DNA of 64,000 nucleotides from Brassica napus (taxonomy: Eukaryota; Streptophyta; Magnoliopsida; Brassicales; Brassicaceae). Both the position numbers and the translations under genes were made by a program. Below, piece after piece: positions 1-11,539 of this stretch (positions within the stretch are counted from its first letter, which is position 1; each line of letters starts with the position of its first letter). The notes beneath the pieces are model-generated. The model was not told the DNA's origin. It ran no database searches and saw only the letters and a list, made by a program, of their open reading frames with translations. The stretch covers positions 29,054,137 to 29,118,136 of the forward strand of contig NC_063450.1 of the NCBI RefSeq assembly GCF_020379485.1. The letters are read 5' to 3'.

Positions 1-1877
1 AAAATAGTGTTTATAAATCAAAAATATGTTTTATAAATTCAAAATTAGTTTTAATAAATATAAATATTTTTATAAATATGAAATCATCTTTTATAAATCC
101 AAAAATCGAATTTATATACAAAAACGTTTTGTAAAATCGAATTTATATAGAAAAAATGTTTTGTAAATACAAAAATAATAAACAATTTATAAAAAAAAGT
201 TCTAAATCAATTCAACACAACCAAATCACAATTCTAAACCTATTACACAACAAATCACAATCATACCCAATCACCCTAACAAAAATCTATCAAAAAACTT
301 CTAAAATCATCAAATCTACTTAAAAACCTAACAAATAGGACCTAAGAGAGTGGGATAGGGTCCTTACATGATTTCTAAGGGAATGGAAAGGATTGGCCGG
401 GGAGATCGTCGCGAGAGAAGGTGGAGAACGCCGGAAGGAGAGAGAGATCGTCGGAGAGGAAGAAGAGAGAAATGGGGAAGAAGATGCGGTTCGAGTTTAT
501 AAAACCTTGGGTCTGACGGATATTTTCCGTCGGAATTCCCTCAGTATTTTCAATTTCAATTTTCGCGAAATATTTGGCGGCTTGTTTGCCCGGTTAAATG
601 AAAATATTCCGAGGAAATTCCGACGGCCACTTAAGTATCCGTCGGAATTTCCTCGGAATATTTTCATTAATTCGAGGAAAAAGAATATTCTGTGCATGTA
701 TTTCTATTAATTTATATTGTTCCTCGGAATTTCCTCGGAATATTCCGAGGAAATACCGAGGAACTAGTGTTTGGGGTTTCAAAACATCAATTTTTTTTGC
801 TGTATTTCATTTCTTATACAATTGTAATGCATACCATTGAGGATTCTTTGTATAGATGAGCATAAACCATGAAATAACAAATTTCAAAACGAATTGAAAG
901 TATTCCCTTTACCGTTCATTAAAGTGTATAAGTGTTTCTCTTATGTTGTGGGGATTTCGTTCATACAATCGGAAAAGTGTTTATTATAGGGTAAGGAACA
1001 AATTTTTGACTTCATAATCAGTCTAAGACACTTAATAAGGGTTATATAAGTGTTATTCAAACCGCAAAACGTTGTTTTCGGTTTAAAAACCCTATTTCCT
1101 CGGAATTTCCTCGGCATATTCCGAGGGAATTCCGAGGAAACCCTTATCTTCCTCGGAATATTCCGTGGAAATTCTGAGGAACACTTGATAAACTCGAACG
1201 TTTTTTTATAAACGCATCGATCGATCCGTTGATGTTCAAAAACGCATCGATCGATCGAGTATATCAAGTGTTCCTCGGAATTTCCTCGGAATATTCTGAG
1301 GCTTTTCCGAGGAAACAGGGTTTGGGGTAACAATGTGATCGATCGATTAGATTATCCCATCGATCGATGTGGATATCCAATAGATCGAATGAACAAAATC
1401 TGGAACGTTTTTTTATAAACGCATCGATCGATCGAGTATATCAAGCGTTCCTCGGAATTTCCTCGGAATATACCGACGAAATTCTGAGGAAACAGGGTTT
1501 GGGGTAACAATGTGATCAATCGATCCCAAAATGGATCGATCGATCACCAAGATGGACCAAAGCGTAACAATGTGATCGATCGATTAGATTATCCCATCGA
1601 TCGATGTGGATATCCAATAGATCGAATGAACAAAATCTCGAACGTTTTTTTATAAACGCATCGATCGATCTGTTTATGTTCAAAAACGCATCGATCGATC
1701 GAGTATATCAAGTGTTCCTCGGAATTTCCTCGGAATATACAGACGGAATTCCGAGGAAATTCCGAGGAAACCAAATTTAGGGTTTCCTCGGAATATTCTC
1801 GGAAATTCCTCGGGAAATTCCGAGGATTTCATTTTCCGTCGGAATGTCCGTCAGAATACCGATGTTTTCTTGTAGTG
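1..1877. mobile_element. CACTA (En/Spm) transposon, one end only
   Basis: The element ends at 1877 with TTTTCTTGTAGTG, which on the other strand reads CACTACAAGAAAA, the known terminal inverted repeat of Brassicaceae CACTA transposons. The 3 bases that follow (GTG, 1878-1880) match the empty site seen in a paralogous stretch at 3478-3480. The body from about 500 to 1860 is packed with subterminal-type repeats built on CCTCGGAATTTCC and its complement, mixed with ATCGATCGATCG blocks. The first 400 bases are AT-rich. The other end and any transposase lie outside the window. The short open frames here are made of the repeats and I do not regard them as genes. Confidence 0.85.
510..1860. repeat. 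CACTA subterminal repeats (TTCCTCGGAAT / ATCGATCGAT)
   Basis: Dozens of direct and inverted copies of a core TTCCTCGGAATTTCCTCGG, often adjacent to its complement ATTCCGAGGAA, are spread through this stretch. Between about 1200 and 1700 they alternate with blocks rich in CATCGATCGATC. A roughly 0.3-kb module beginning near AACGTTTTTTTATAAACGC recurs at about 1198, 1406 and 1643. Such subterminal repeats are where CACTA transposases are known to bind, but binding here is inference. Confidence 0.75.
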
Positions 1878-1965
1878 GTGGTAATAAATTTAAAACTATG
1901 TAAGTATATATATATTCAAAAGTTATACTTACAGAAGAACTCACTGAAATACCATCACATGAAGA
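1878..1965 (+). pseudogene. Fragment of a RING-gene intron and exon, cut by the CACTA insertion
   Basis: This short piece repeats 3478-3560 almost exactly: the end of an intron (...TTATACTTACAG) followed by an exon-like stretch containing GAAATACCATCACATGAAGAACTTCAAC. The same words occur in exon 2 of the intact RING gene (24224-24310). It is therefore the right-hand remnant of a further tandem copy of the RING gene whose left part was separated by the CACTA element. Homology with the upstream DNA of the intact gene starts near 1966, so a duplication junction lies there. Confidence 0.6.
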
Positions 1966-3691
1966 ACTTCAACAATTTATACTTACGCTTATACCTATTG
2001 ATAGTATTGCAAATCAACAAATGAACCTAAATGAGGTTTTTTATGTGAACTTTGTGTATGCAGTATCTAGCATTATCAAAGTTCATATTAAACCATATGT
2101 TTATTAATTTAATATTTTATAGAATTGATATTTTCTATTAAGTAATCCAAAATATATCTTTTATTAAGGAAATACAATTGGTGAAAAGCATTATGTAAAA
2201 ACCCTTTCCATTTAATTAAATATACATAGCTAAAATAGGATAAAATTTTCTAGAATCCAATGGTGATTCTGTTTTTGTTTACTTTCTCTATTTGCTATTT
2301 TGTTTGTTAGCATTTTTGGACTCCAAAAAACCCAATAAGTATAATTTATTTTACTAACATTTATTGTTATATATCGTTTTGCTTAGAGTGGCTAAATGCT
2401 TTAACCATGGCTACGCATATATATACGTCTATTACTTATCTCATAGATTACAATGAGATAAGAGTGCATCGAAATCCTCTCGTAATGCACAAAATATTAT
2501 TCAGTTTAAAACAAAGTGTGTTTATAAGCTTGTGATCAGCACTCCCTAGCTGTAATTTAATTAAGTGTTTGTTCATCAAAACACACTCTTACAAGTTATC
2601 ACTTCCATATCAATATCTTTGAGGTATGTATATATCTATATTGGCATGCCTCTATTTAGTCCTTCTTAAACTTGAGTCAGATAATCTTTGTTCATTCAGA
2701 ACTATACATGGACCAAAACATGAATGATTTTTCCGAATTAGATATCCATTCATCTTTCAACAGTTATTATATGGAGATGATTGGTAGAGGTGGGACACTT
2801 ATCCGAGCATTGATGTTAATGCCAGCTTACTACATACAATGGTCGAGATGAACCATGATGGTCAGACAATGGTGGAGATGAACCATGGTGGTCAGTAAAT
2901 GGTGGAGATTAACCATGATGGTCAGACAATGGTGGAGAATGGTGGAGATGAACCATGATGGTCAGACAATGGTCGAGATGGACCATGATGGTTAGACAAT
3001 AGAGCCTAATCCAACTGCAATGATATATCCGATGGTAATAATCTACTTTCTGCATGTTTTTAGAGATATTAAACTTTTGGATGAATAATATATACTTATC
3101 GAAAATGTATAGGAAGAAACATTCGAGAAGTGGTTACAAACACTGACCATTTGAAATACCATCATATGAAGAACTTAACTTCAAATATGAGGTATAGTGA
3201 TAAATATAAAAATGATAATAAAATATAAAAATAGAAACAATACATAAAAATATTAATAAAATATAAAAATAATAATAAAATATAAAAATATAAAAAGTAA
3301 AAAGGTGAAAAGGATATTTATATATATGTAAAAATAAATAGTTATATTGTATGTAACATATAATTGGTTTATTGGTAATTTAATTGGTTATATTGCATTT
3401 GCAAAACATTTCTCAGTGGATATGCATTTGAGTCATAGTTGTCGAAAACCTAAAAAGAATATGTATATATACATAAGGTGGTAATAAATTTAAAACTATG
3501 TAAGTATATATATTCAAAAGTTATACTTACAGAAGAACTCACTGAAATACCATCACATGAAAGTTATGTTCAGCGGCATATTATTTTCTCATGTAAATCA
3601 AATACAATTTTCGTCATCAAAACTTAGTCTAATTATTGAATTTCATAAACAATAAAGTTGTCAATTAAAAATACATTATCACTAATTGGAA
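1966..3691 (+). pseudogene. RING-finger gene copy, decayed, RING domain missing
   Basis: From about 1966 the sequence follows the upstream region and exon 1 of the intact RING gene (from about 23200). The start codon is at 2708-2710 and is followed by codons for MDQNMNDFSE. Exon 1 carries a frame change near the start, and a 30-bp unit has been multiplied at 2839-2998, with one unit containing an in-frame-type TAA. The exon 2 counterpart (near 3112-3190) has lost part of its middle. The last exon, which in the intact gene encodes the whole RING-H2 domain, is absent. Instead the sequence jumps at about 3560 to a counterpart of the RING-ALC spacer (25555-25650) and ends at 3691 where a Helitron has inserted. 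It cannot make a RING protein. Whether it is transcribed is unknown. Confidence 0.8.
2839..2998 (+). repeat. 30-bp minisatellite inside the RING pseudogene
   Basis: There are five full 30-bp units plus one 10-bp partial unit, each starting ATGGTNGAGAT and containing AACCATGATGGTCAGACA with a few substitutions. The intact gene has a single unit at the same place (24075-24107), encoding MVEMNHDG. In frame the array would encode repeats of a ten-residue motif, but one unit carries TAA and the partial unit shifts the frame. Confidence 0.9.
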
Positions 3692-4210
3692 TCTATACTA
3701 ATAAAAGGGACCTTTTGAGGTTCCATAGAGCGTCCACATCAGCGAAAAAATTCTCCCGAAAGATGACACGTGACATAAAATATAGTTTTACATTTTAGTA
3801 TTACTAATTTTCGAAAATTATAAATAATATGTAAACATACAGCATAAAAAAATAGAAAAACTACATTAAACATATGTAAAATTACCATTTTTCACTTTAA
3901 AAAAAATAGCAAAAATATGTAAACATACAACATAAAAAAAATGGCTATACTAATAAAAGGGACGTTTTGAGGCTCCATAGAGCGTCCACATCAGCGAAAA
4001 AATTCTCCCGAAAGATGACACATGACATAAAATATAGTTTTACATTTTAATATTACTAATTTTCGAAAATTATAAATAATATGTAAACATACAGCATAAA
4101 AAATAGAAAAACTACATTAAACATATGTAAAATTACCATTTTTCACTTTAAAAAAAAATAGCAAAAATATGTAAACATACAACATAAAAAAAATGGAAAA
4201 ACTACATTAA
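3692..4210 (+). repeat. Tandem duplication of the Helitron 5' end
   Basis: The first about 260 bases of the Helitron (CTATACTAATAAAAGGGAC... TAAACATATG) are repeated from 3953, with only a handful of differences such as GACC against GACG and GGTTCC against GGCTCC. The element therefore carries two head sequences in direct orientation. Confidence 0.85.
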
Positions 4211-7040
4211 ACATATGTAAAATTACCATTTTTCACTAAAAAAAATGGCTTATCTCCATAATGTAACACTACCATTTATAAAAAAAGAAAAAAAAACATA
4301 AATATAACTATTTGACTATTTGTCCAAGTTCTTCTATTAAACATTGCCGCTTTACATTGAAAATGGAAAAAAAAAACATTAAGATTTAAACATTTATCTT
4401 AAAATATAAAATATAGATATTAACTAAATATAAAGTATAAGAAAGAGAAATACTCAATATATAGAAAAATAAATAATAAGTAAATATTATAAATATATAA
4501 ATATATGAATTATATATACAATAATAAGTAAATGCACAATTTTTAAAATATGGAAAAAGTACATTAAATATTAAACATCTATCTTAAAATGTAAAATATA
4601 GATATTAAGTAAATAGAAAGTATAAGAAAAAGAAATACACAACTTAAAAACAGTGGAAAAAGTATATTAATATTTAAACATCTATCTTAAAATGTAAAAT
4701 ATAGATATTACGCAAATAGAAAGTATAAGAAAAGGAAATACACAATTTAATAAAATGGAAAAAGTACATTAGTATTTAAACATCTATCTTAAAATGTAAA
4801 TCTATCTTAAAATATAAAATTATTAGTAAATAGAAAGTATAAGAAATAGAAATACACAATATAAAGAAAAATAAATAATAAGTAAATATATAATATAAGT
4901 AAATACGCAATTTAAAAATGGAAAATTGCATTAAGATTTAAAAATATATCTTAAAACTTAAAATATAGATATTACGTAAATAGAAAGTATAACAAATGGA
5001 AATATACAATTTAAAGAAAATGAAAAATGTACATTAAGATTTAAACATCTATCTTAAAATGTAACATAGAGATATTAAGTAAATAAAAGTACAAGAAATG
5101 AAAATACATATACAAGAATATAAATAATAAGTAAATAATGTAAATATATAATATATGAATTATATATATAATAATAAGTAAATACACAATTTTTTTTAAA
5201 ATGGAAAAAGTTCATTAAGCATTAAACATCTATCTTAAAATGTAAAATATATAATATAAATAAATACACAATTTAAAAAAAATGGAAAAAATACATTAAG
5301 ATTTAAATATCTATTTTAAAATATAAAATATAAATATTGATATTACGTAAATAAAAAATATAAGAAATGGAATTAAACATTTTTAAAAATGGAAAAAGTA
5401 CATTAAGATTTAAACATCTATCTTAAAATGTACATCTATCTTAAAATGGTAGTAAATTATATAAAAATGGAAATACCACATTAAACAAAAATAAATAAAA
5501 ATGTATAGTTTTACATCAAGAAAGTCCCTATAAAATTCATTATTCCATCAACTTCAATTTCACACTATTAAGTAAAACTTCAAAGCACTCGAGCAAAAAA
5601 ATGGTTCCACCATCAACTCTTGCCGTTCCAAAAATCTTTAATGACCTTGAAGGAGAGTTTTTATAACAACGAACTTTTTGTTAGGTGGATTCATTGTTGG
5701 GAAACCCGCAACTTCCAAAAGCCAAACTTATTCATGGGAATTGAATTGCTTTTCATAGATTCAAAGGTATTCTTACAAATTTAAATTAATCTAATCCATA
5801 ATTTTATTGTTAATATTCATATTACTCTTTCATGATCAAACCATTACACCTAATAACCATTTAAGCGTTTATCCCGAAACACTTATTTCCTCGCCGAATC
5901 AGGTATTGGCTCATGTTGGTTTAGTATTGTTTTTGGTTTATTAACCGGTTTAGGATGGTCCTATTGTAAATATAATTTAAGTTGGTTTAGCATATATTAT
6001 ACTTAAAATAACTTAAATTAAATAATAGTAATATTATGGTTAAATATAATTTTAAAGAATTTTCAAATATAGTTTACAGAACATTATAGGTGATGAATTT
6101 AATTTATTAAATTCGTTTATTACTTAAAACTAAGTTTTTTAAAAAACATACTGAGTTATAAATATCAATGCTAGATTGGTGAGTATAACATGAAGACAAA
6201 AATATAAATATTTCATTTTCAAGATAAGAAATTCAGCTTTTATTCAGTTACTTAATATATAATATCTTAAATTATTTTTTAAAAAATATACATAATTTAT
6301 ATATATAGATTAATCTTCCAAACTTAAACTATTATATTATATATGAATAATGTTTTTAAATAAAAATAATTTCTGATTTAAAAAAAAATAAAAACAACAA
6401 ATGGTTATTTTCAAATAATAGATGTAATTTACATTATACTATCATTTAACAAGTATTAGATACGTTTTGATATATCACTATTTTCTATTTCCAGAAAAAA
6501 ATAAATTGTTAAACTTCAATATCATCTAGGTTAAGTATACTAACAGCACAAATTCAAACATCACAAAAAATATTTACATAAACATTATAATACAATAATT
6601 TAATCAAAAAATATAATTCAAAAAAAATATTCAAAAAAATAGTTATATACTTAATATTTGAAAATCAAAGATATTTTTGCTAAAATTGTACTTACCTGGC
6701 CAAGGAGATCGACCATCTTTTTACGGATCGATCGATTGTTGAGCATGTGGTCGATCCGAAAATACTTTGCAGTTTAATTAAATATCTAAAACATTTATTC
6801 CAACACTCAACAGATAGTTTTGCTAAATATGATAACTAGATAGCCAACAAAATTACAAAAAAATATTTAAATAGTAAAAAATATGTTAATTTAACGTGTT
6901 AAAATTTAAAAATAAATTTTAATTATGACATGCATCTTAACATTTATATAAATATATATCATAACCTAAATATAAATAATTTCACAACTTAAATTAGAAA
7001 AAAAATAAAAATCTCGGGCGTAGCCCGGGTTAATCCCTAG
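3692..7040 (+). mobile_element. Helitron, non-autonomous, complete ends
   Basis: The 5' end is TCTATACTAATAAAAGG at 3692, directly after an A. The 3' end is CTAG at 7037-7040, directly before a T, preceded by a hairpin (CGGGC-GTA-GCCCG, 7015-7027) about ten bases upstream. TC...hairpin...CTAG inserted between A and T is the Helitron signature. The paralogous spacer at 25640-25655 shows the uninterrupted A-T. No Rep/helicase coding is present. The body is AT-rich and made of degenerate units of roughly 110-130 bases that contain AAACATCTATCTTAAAATG. Confidence 0.8.
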
Positions 7041-8107
7041 TCTATACTAATAAAAAGACTATTTGAGGCTCACATCAGCATAAAATCATTATGCCAAAAG
7101 AAGCCACGTAGCATTATTATTAAAAAAGAACAAAAAACAAAAAAAATAGTAAATATACAATATAAGGTAAAATAGATAATAAATAAATATACAATATAGG
7201 AAATAAAAATATTACATCAAACATCTATCATAATATTATCATTTGATATAAAAACAAGAAAATAAGAAAAAGTAAATATACAATATAAGAAAAAAAAAAC
7301 AATAACTAAATATACAATTAAGAATTAAAAAAAAACTAATTTAAACATTTATCTGAAAAATATAGAATAAAATAATAATAAGTAAATCTACAATATAAGG
7401 TAAAATAGATTAAAAAATAAATATACAATATAAGGTAAAATAGATAAAAAAAGTAAATATGAAATATAAGAAACAAAAATATTACATTAGAAATGAAAAA
7501 AAAAATATACAATTAAGAAATGAGAAAAAAAAACAAAATTAAACATCTATCTGAAAAAATCTATAGTAAATTAAGTAAATATACAATAAAAGAAAAAATA
7601 AAAAATAAGTAAATATACAGTACAAGAAATAAAAATATTTCATTAAACATCTAACGTAACATTATCATTTGATATAAAAGCAAAAAAGAGAATAAGCAAA
7701 TATACAATATAATAAAAATAAAAAATAAGTAAATATACAATATAAAAAATATAAAAACTAAATTAAACATCTATCTGAAAATGTATAGTAAAATAAATAA
7801 TAAGTAAATATTCAATATAATAAATAAAAATATTACGTAAAAATCTATTATAATATTAGAATAAGTAAACATAAAATATATAATAAAAATGAAAAATAAA
7901 TAAATATACAATATAAAAAATAGAAAAAACTACATTAAACATCTATTGAAAATGTATAATAAAATAAATAATAAGTAAATACACAATATAAAAATAGAAA
8001 TATTTCATTAAACATATATTATAATATTACAATTTGATATAAAAGCAAAAAAAAGTTAGAATAAGTTAATATACAGTATAAGAAAAAATAAATAATAATT
8101 AAATATA

Positions 8108-8583
8108 GGGCAAATCTCCAAAATAGCACATTTCTAAGTTTATATCACAAAAATAGCACTCAAAAACTAAAATGACCAAAATAGCACCTTTTTAAGTTTA
8201 TCCTTTGAAAATTTTAATTTTTTTATTTTTCAAAATTTGAAATCTTATCCCCAAAACCTCATTTCTCAACTCTAAACCCTAAACCCTAAACTCTAAACCC
8301 TAAACCCTAAATTCTAAACCCTAAACCCTAAACCATAAACCCTAAACCCTAAACTCTAAACCCTAAACCCTAAACTCTAAACCCTAAACCCTAAACCCTA
8401 AAATCTAAACCCTAAACTCTAAACCCTAAACCCTAAACCCTAAATCCTAAACTCCACCCTTTAACTCTAAACCCTAAGTTTGTGACTTTTGATAAAACAT
8501 TAAGTGCTATTTTTGTGACTTTTGACCTTGAGTGCTAGTTTGGGAACAAAAACTTGATTTAGTGCTATTTTTGTCTTTTTCTC
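8108..8583. mobile_element. Mutator-type MITE with telomere-like core
   Basis: A perfect 9-bp target duplication TTAAATATA flanks the element (8099-8107 and 8584-8592). The ends are loosely inverted and share phrases such as AAAATAGCAC and GTGCTATTTT (8110-8160 against 8500-8580). The centre (about 8270-8475) is a degenerate CCCTAAA/CTCTAAA array. A 9-bp duplication is typical of Mutator-like elements. There is no coding. Confidence 0.75.
8270..8475. repeat. Interstitial telomere-like CCCTAAA array
   Basis: About 25 copies of the plant telomere heptamer CCCTAAA occur in CCCTAAACCCTAAACTCTAAA order, with frequent CTCTAAA and a few other variants. The array lies wholly within the 9-bp-flanked MITE and so is not a chromosome end. 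Confidence 0.9.
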
Positions 8584-9193
8584 TTAAATATACAATATAA
8601 GTAATGAAAAACTACAATAAACATCTATGTGAAAAATGTAAAGTTTGACAATTTTATTATTTCCATATATTTTTTATAAGTAGAAATGCAATATAAGAAA
8701 AACAAGAATACAATAGAAGAAATAGAAATATTATATTAAACATCTATAATAATATTAACATTTGATATAAAAGCAAACAAATTAGAATAAGTAAATATAA
8801 ATTATAAGAAAAAATAAACAATAAGTAAATATACAATTAAGAAATAAAAAAAACTAAATTAAACATCTCTCTGAAAAATAGGAAAATAAATAATAATTAA
8901 ATATACAATATATGAAATAGAAATATTATAATTAACATCTTTCGTAAAATTAGAATAAGTAAATATAAAATATAAAAAATAAAAAATAAGTAAATATATA
9001 TACAATAAGTAGAAATATTACACTAAACATCTAACGTAATATTATCATTTAAAAAAAACACACACAAAAAGTTAGAATAAATAAATATACAATATAAGAA
9101 AAAAAGTAAGGAAATTTGCCAAAAATACCACATTCATAATACCACTTTTCATGTTTACACTTATCACTTTTCATGTTAACTAATCTAGACTTA

Positions 9194-9970
9194 GGGGGGC
9201 CTATAGGAAATAGAATTTGTGTGGAGTTTGAAAATTCTAAGAGTTGATAGATTTTTAAAAGTTAAGTAGATTTGATGAATTCTTACCCCAAGTATTGTAT
9301 AAATTGTCATTGGTTATTATAGATTTTCATATATACTTTTCTTTCCAAACTTATCTTTCTATTATTTTTTTTTTTAAAAAAAATTCTTTCATAAAATAGA
9401 ACTGTTTGAAAATTAAATAATAATTTTGGTTTTTTAATATTTTGACATTTTGATTTGTCTTGTTTGATTTTTGTTCTAAAGTTTTTAAGATCAACCTATG
9501 AATTTTCTCATGAATTTATTTTAATATCAAATAGTTACATTTCATGAAAGATTTTTTTTTTAAAATTGTTATTTTTAATAATTTCTTTTATCTTTAGTTT
9601 TCTTTTTACAATTATCTTTGACTTGACAATAAAGATGTAAAAAAAATCTTGTTGTGTTTGTGTTTTTGTGTTTTTGTTACATAGATTTTGAGAATCGTAT
9701 GACTATACGTGATATTTGTAAAGTTGAGTGTTATGAGTAAAACTAAAGATAATTTGTGTCCCAATAACAAAAGAGTTTCATAGAATTACAAAGTCAATAA
9801 AAACTAAACTTTTTGAATAACATAGGATTTCCATAGAATTTAAAAGTCCACAAACCAATAACAAAGGATTCTAATAAGATTTTAAGAATTCATAAACCAA
9901 TAATAATAAAATCTCTAAATTTTAAAATTCCTTCAAAATTTAACTCCCAATAACCCCCCCCCCCCTCCCC
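9194..9970. mobile_element. PIF/Harbinger-like MITE
   Basis: The element is bounded by TTA on both sides (9191-9193 and 9971-9973), with G-rich/C-rich inverted ends (GGGGGGCCTATAGG at the left, CCAATAACCCCC... at the right). Inside, several CCAATAA / TTATTGG phrases lie in opposite orientation. A 3-bp TTA duplication with GGG-type ends fits PIF/Harbinger elements. The poly-C at 9954-9970 has probably expanded. There is no coding. Confidence 0.55.
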
Positions 9971-11393
9971 TTAAGTTTAAAATTTAGGGGTTGGTTAGGG
10001 TTTTTGGAATGTGAAATTTAGGATTCTAATAAATATATAAATAAATACTTAAAAAATATTAAAAATTAAAAAATAGTTTCAAAAATAATTTTGATTTTCA
10101 AAAAGAAATTTTGAAAAACATAAATCGAAAAAATAAAAAAATAATTTATAAAAAAATGTTCAAATTTGAAAAAGTATAATTCAAAAGCATAATTATATAT
10201 ATATATATATATATATATTTATTTATTTAAATAATTATTTATTATATATATGAAGAACAAGAATATAAAAATCTTTTGCCTCTTAATGAAGAAGTTATTT
10301 TTTGAAAATTTCTCTTTATTGGTGGTAAACATGAATAATGGAAAAACAAAATTAAAAATCTATCTAAAACTATATTGTAAAATAAATAATAAGTAAATAT
10401 AGAATATAAGAAATAAAACTATCACATTAAACATCTATCATTAATTCATTATATTAGAATAAAAAAATAAATAATTAGTAATATACAATATAAGAAATAG
10501 AAAACTACACTAAACATCTATCTAAAAAATGTATTGTAAATAAATGATAAGTAAATATACAATATAAGAAGTAGAAATATTACATCAAACATCTATTATA
10601 ATATATCCATTTGATATAAAACCAAAAAAAATAGAACAAGTAAATATACAATATAAGAAAAATAAATAATAAGTAAATATACAATAAGAAATGAAAAAAC
10701 TGCATTAAACATCTATCTGAAAAATATATAGTTTTACATTTGTATTATTTCCAAATATTTTTGTTAGTAAATATACAATATAGGAAAAACTAAATAATAA
10801 GTAAATATACAATATAAGAAATAGAAATATTACATTATATTAGAATAATAAATATACAATGCAAAAACAAATAAATAATAAGTAACTATACTATATAAGT
10901 AATAAAAATATTACATTAAACATATATCATAATATTATCATTTGATATAAAAGCAATAAATTTAGAAAAACTAAATATACAAAATAATAAAAATAAAAAA
11001 TAAGTAAATATACAATATAAAAATGAAAAAACTAAATTAAACATCTATCTGAAAATGTATTTTAAAATAAATAATAAGTAAATATACAATATAAAAAATA
11101 AAAATATTATATTAACCATCTATCGTAATATTAGATAAGTAAATATAGAATATAAGAAAAAATATAATAAGGTTATATACAATAAATGACAAAAAAAAAT
11201 ATATGTACAATATAAGAAATAGAAAAACAACATTAAACATCTATCTGGAAATGAATACTAAACTAAATAATAAGTAAATATACAATATAAGACATAAATA
11301 TTACATTAAACAACTACAATATTATTTGATATAAAAGCAAGAAAATTAGAACAAAAAATATATATAAAACAACGTAGCAGAGAACATCACAAG

Positions 11394-11539
11394 CGTGTAT
11401 ACATGAGCGATCATCACAAGCGATCATCACAAGCGATCATCACAAGCCAAACAACGTAGCAGAGAACTTATACCCGATATGTCAATGGAGCTTAATTATG
11501 TCTCCAATCAACATTATGAACCTTGTTGAATTTCTGTTA
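11394..11539 (+). repeat. Duplicated segment upstream of a lost RING copy, left part
   Basis: This matches 22579-22698: both contain GTGTATACATGAGCGA, CCAAACAACGTA and CAATGGAGCTTAATTATG. In this copy a 13-bp word GATCATCACAAGC is repeated three times. It is the left part of a paralogous segment that continues after two inserted elements at 14434-14885. Confidence 0.85.

Larger units (their letters stand above)
7041..11393 (+). mobile_element. Second Helitron, AT-rich, 3' end not recognised
   Basis: A new Helitron head, TCTATACTAATAAAAAGAC, starts at the base immediately after the CTAG of the preceding element. The body is a degenerate array of units of roughly 170-260 bases with recurring phrases: AACATCTATCTGAAAATG, AAGTAAATATACAATATAAG and CATTTGATATAAAAGCAA. 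No hairpin plus CTAG was found before host-like sequence resumes near 11394, so the right end is an estimate. Two younger elements are nested in it (8108-8583 and 9194-9970). An (AT)n run lies at about 10195-10220. No coding potential is seen. Confidence 0.6.

Noticed and set aside
393..1774. Several open frames of 60-130 codons on both strands
   Set aside because: They consist of CACTA subterminal repeats and the residues simply translate the CCTCGGAATTTCC words in different frames.
8270..8475. CCCTAAA array as a chromosome end
   Set aside because: It is short, degenerate, enclosed in a 9-bp-flanked MITE and followed by ordinary genes.
11394..11460. Regularly spaced GATCATCACAAGC repeats as a CRISPR-like array
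   Set aside because: The copies are directly adjacent without spacers, there are only three, and this is a plant nuclear locus.
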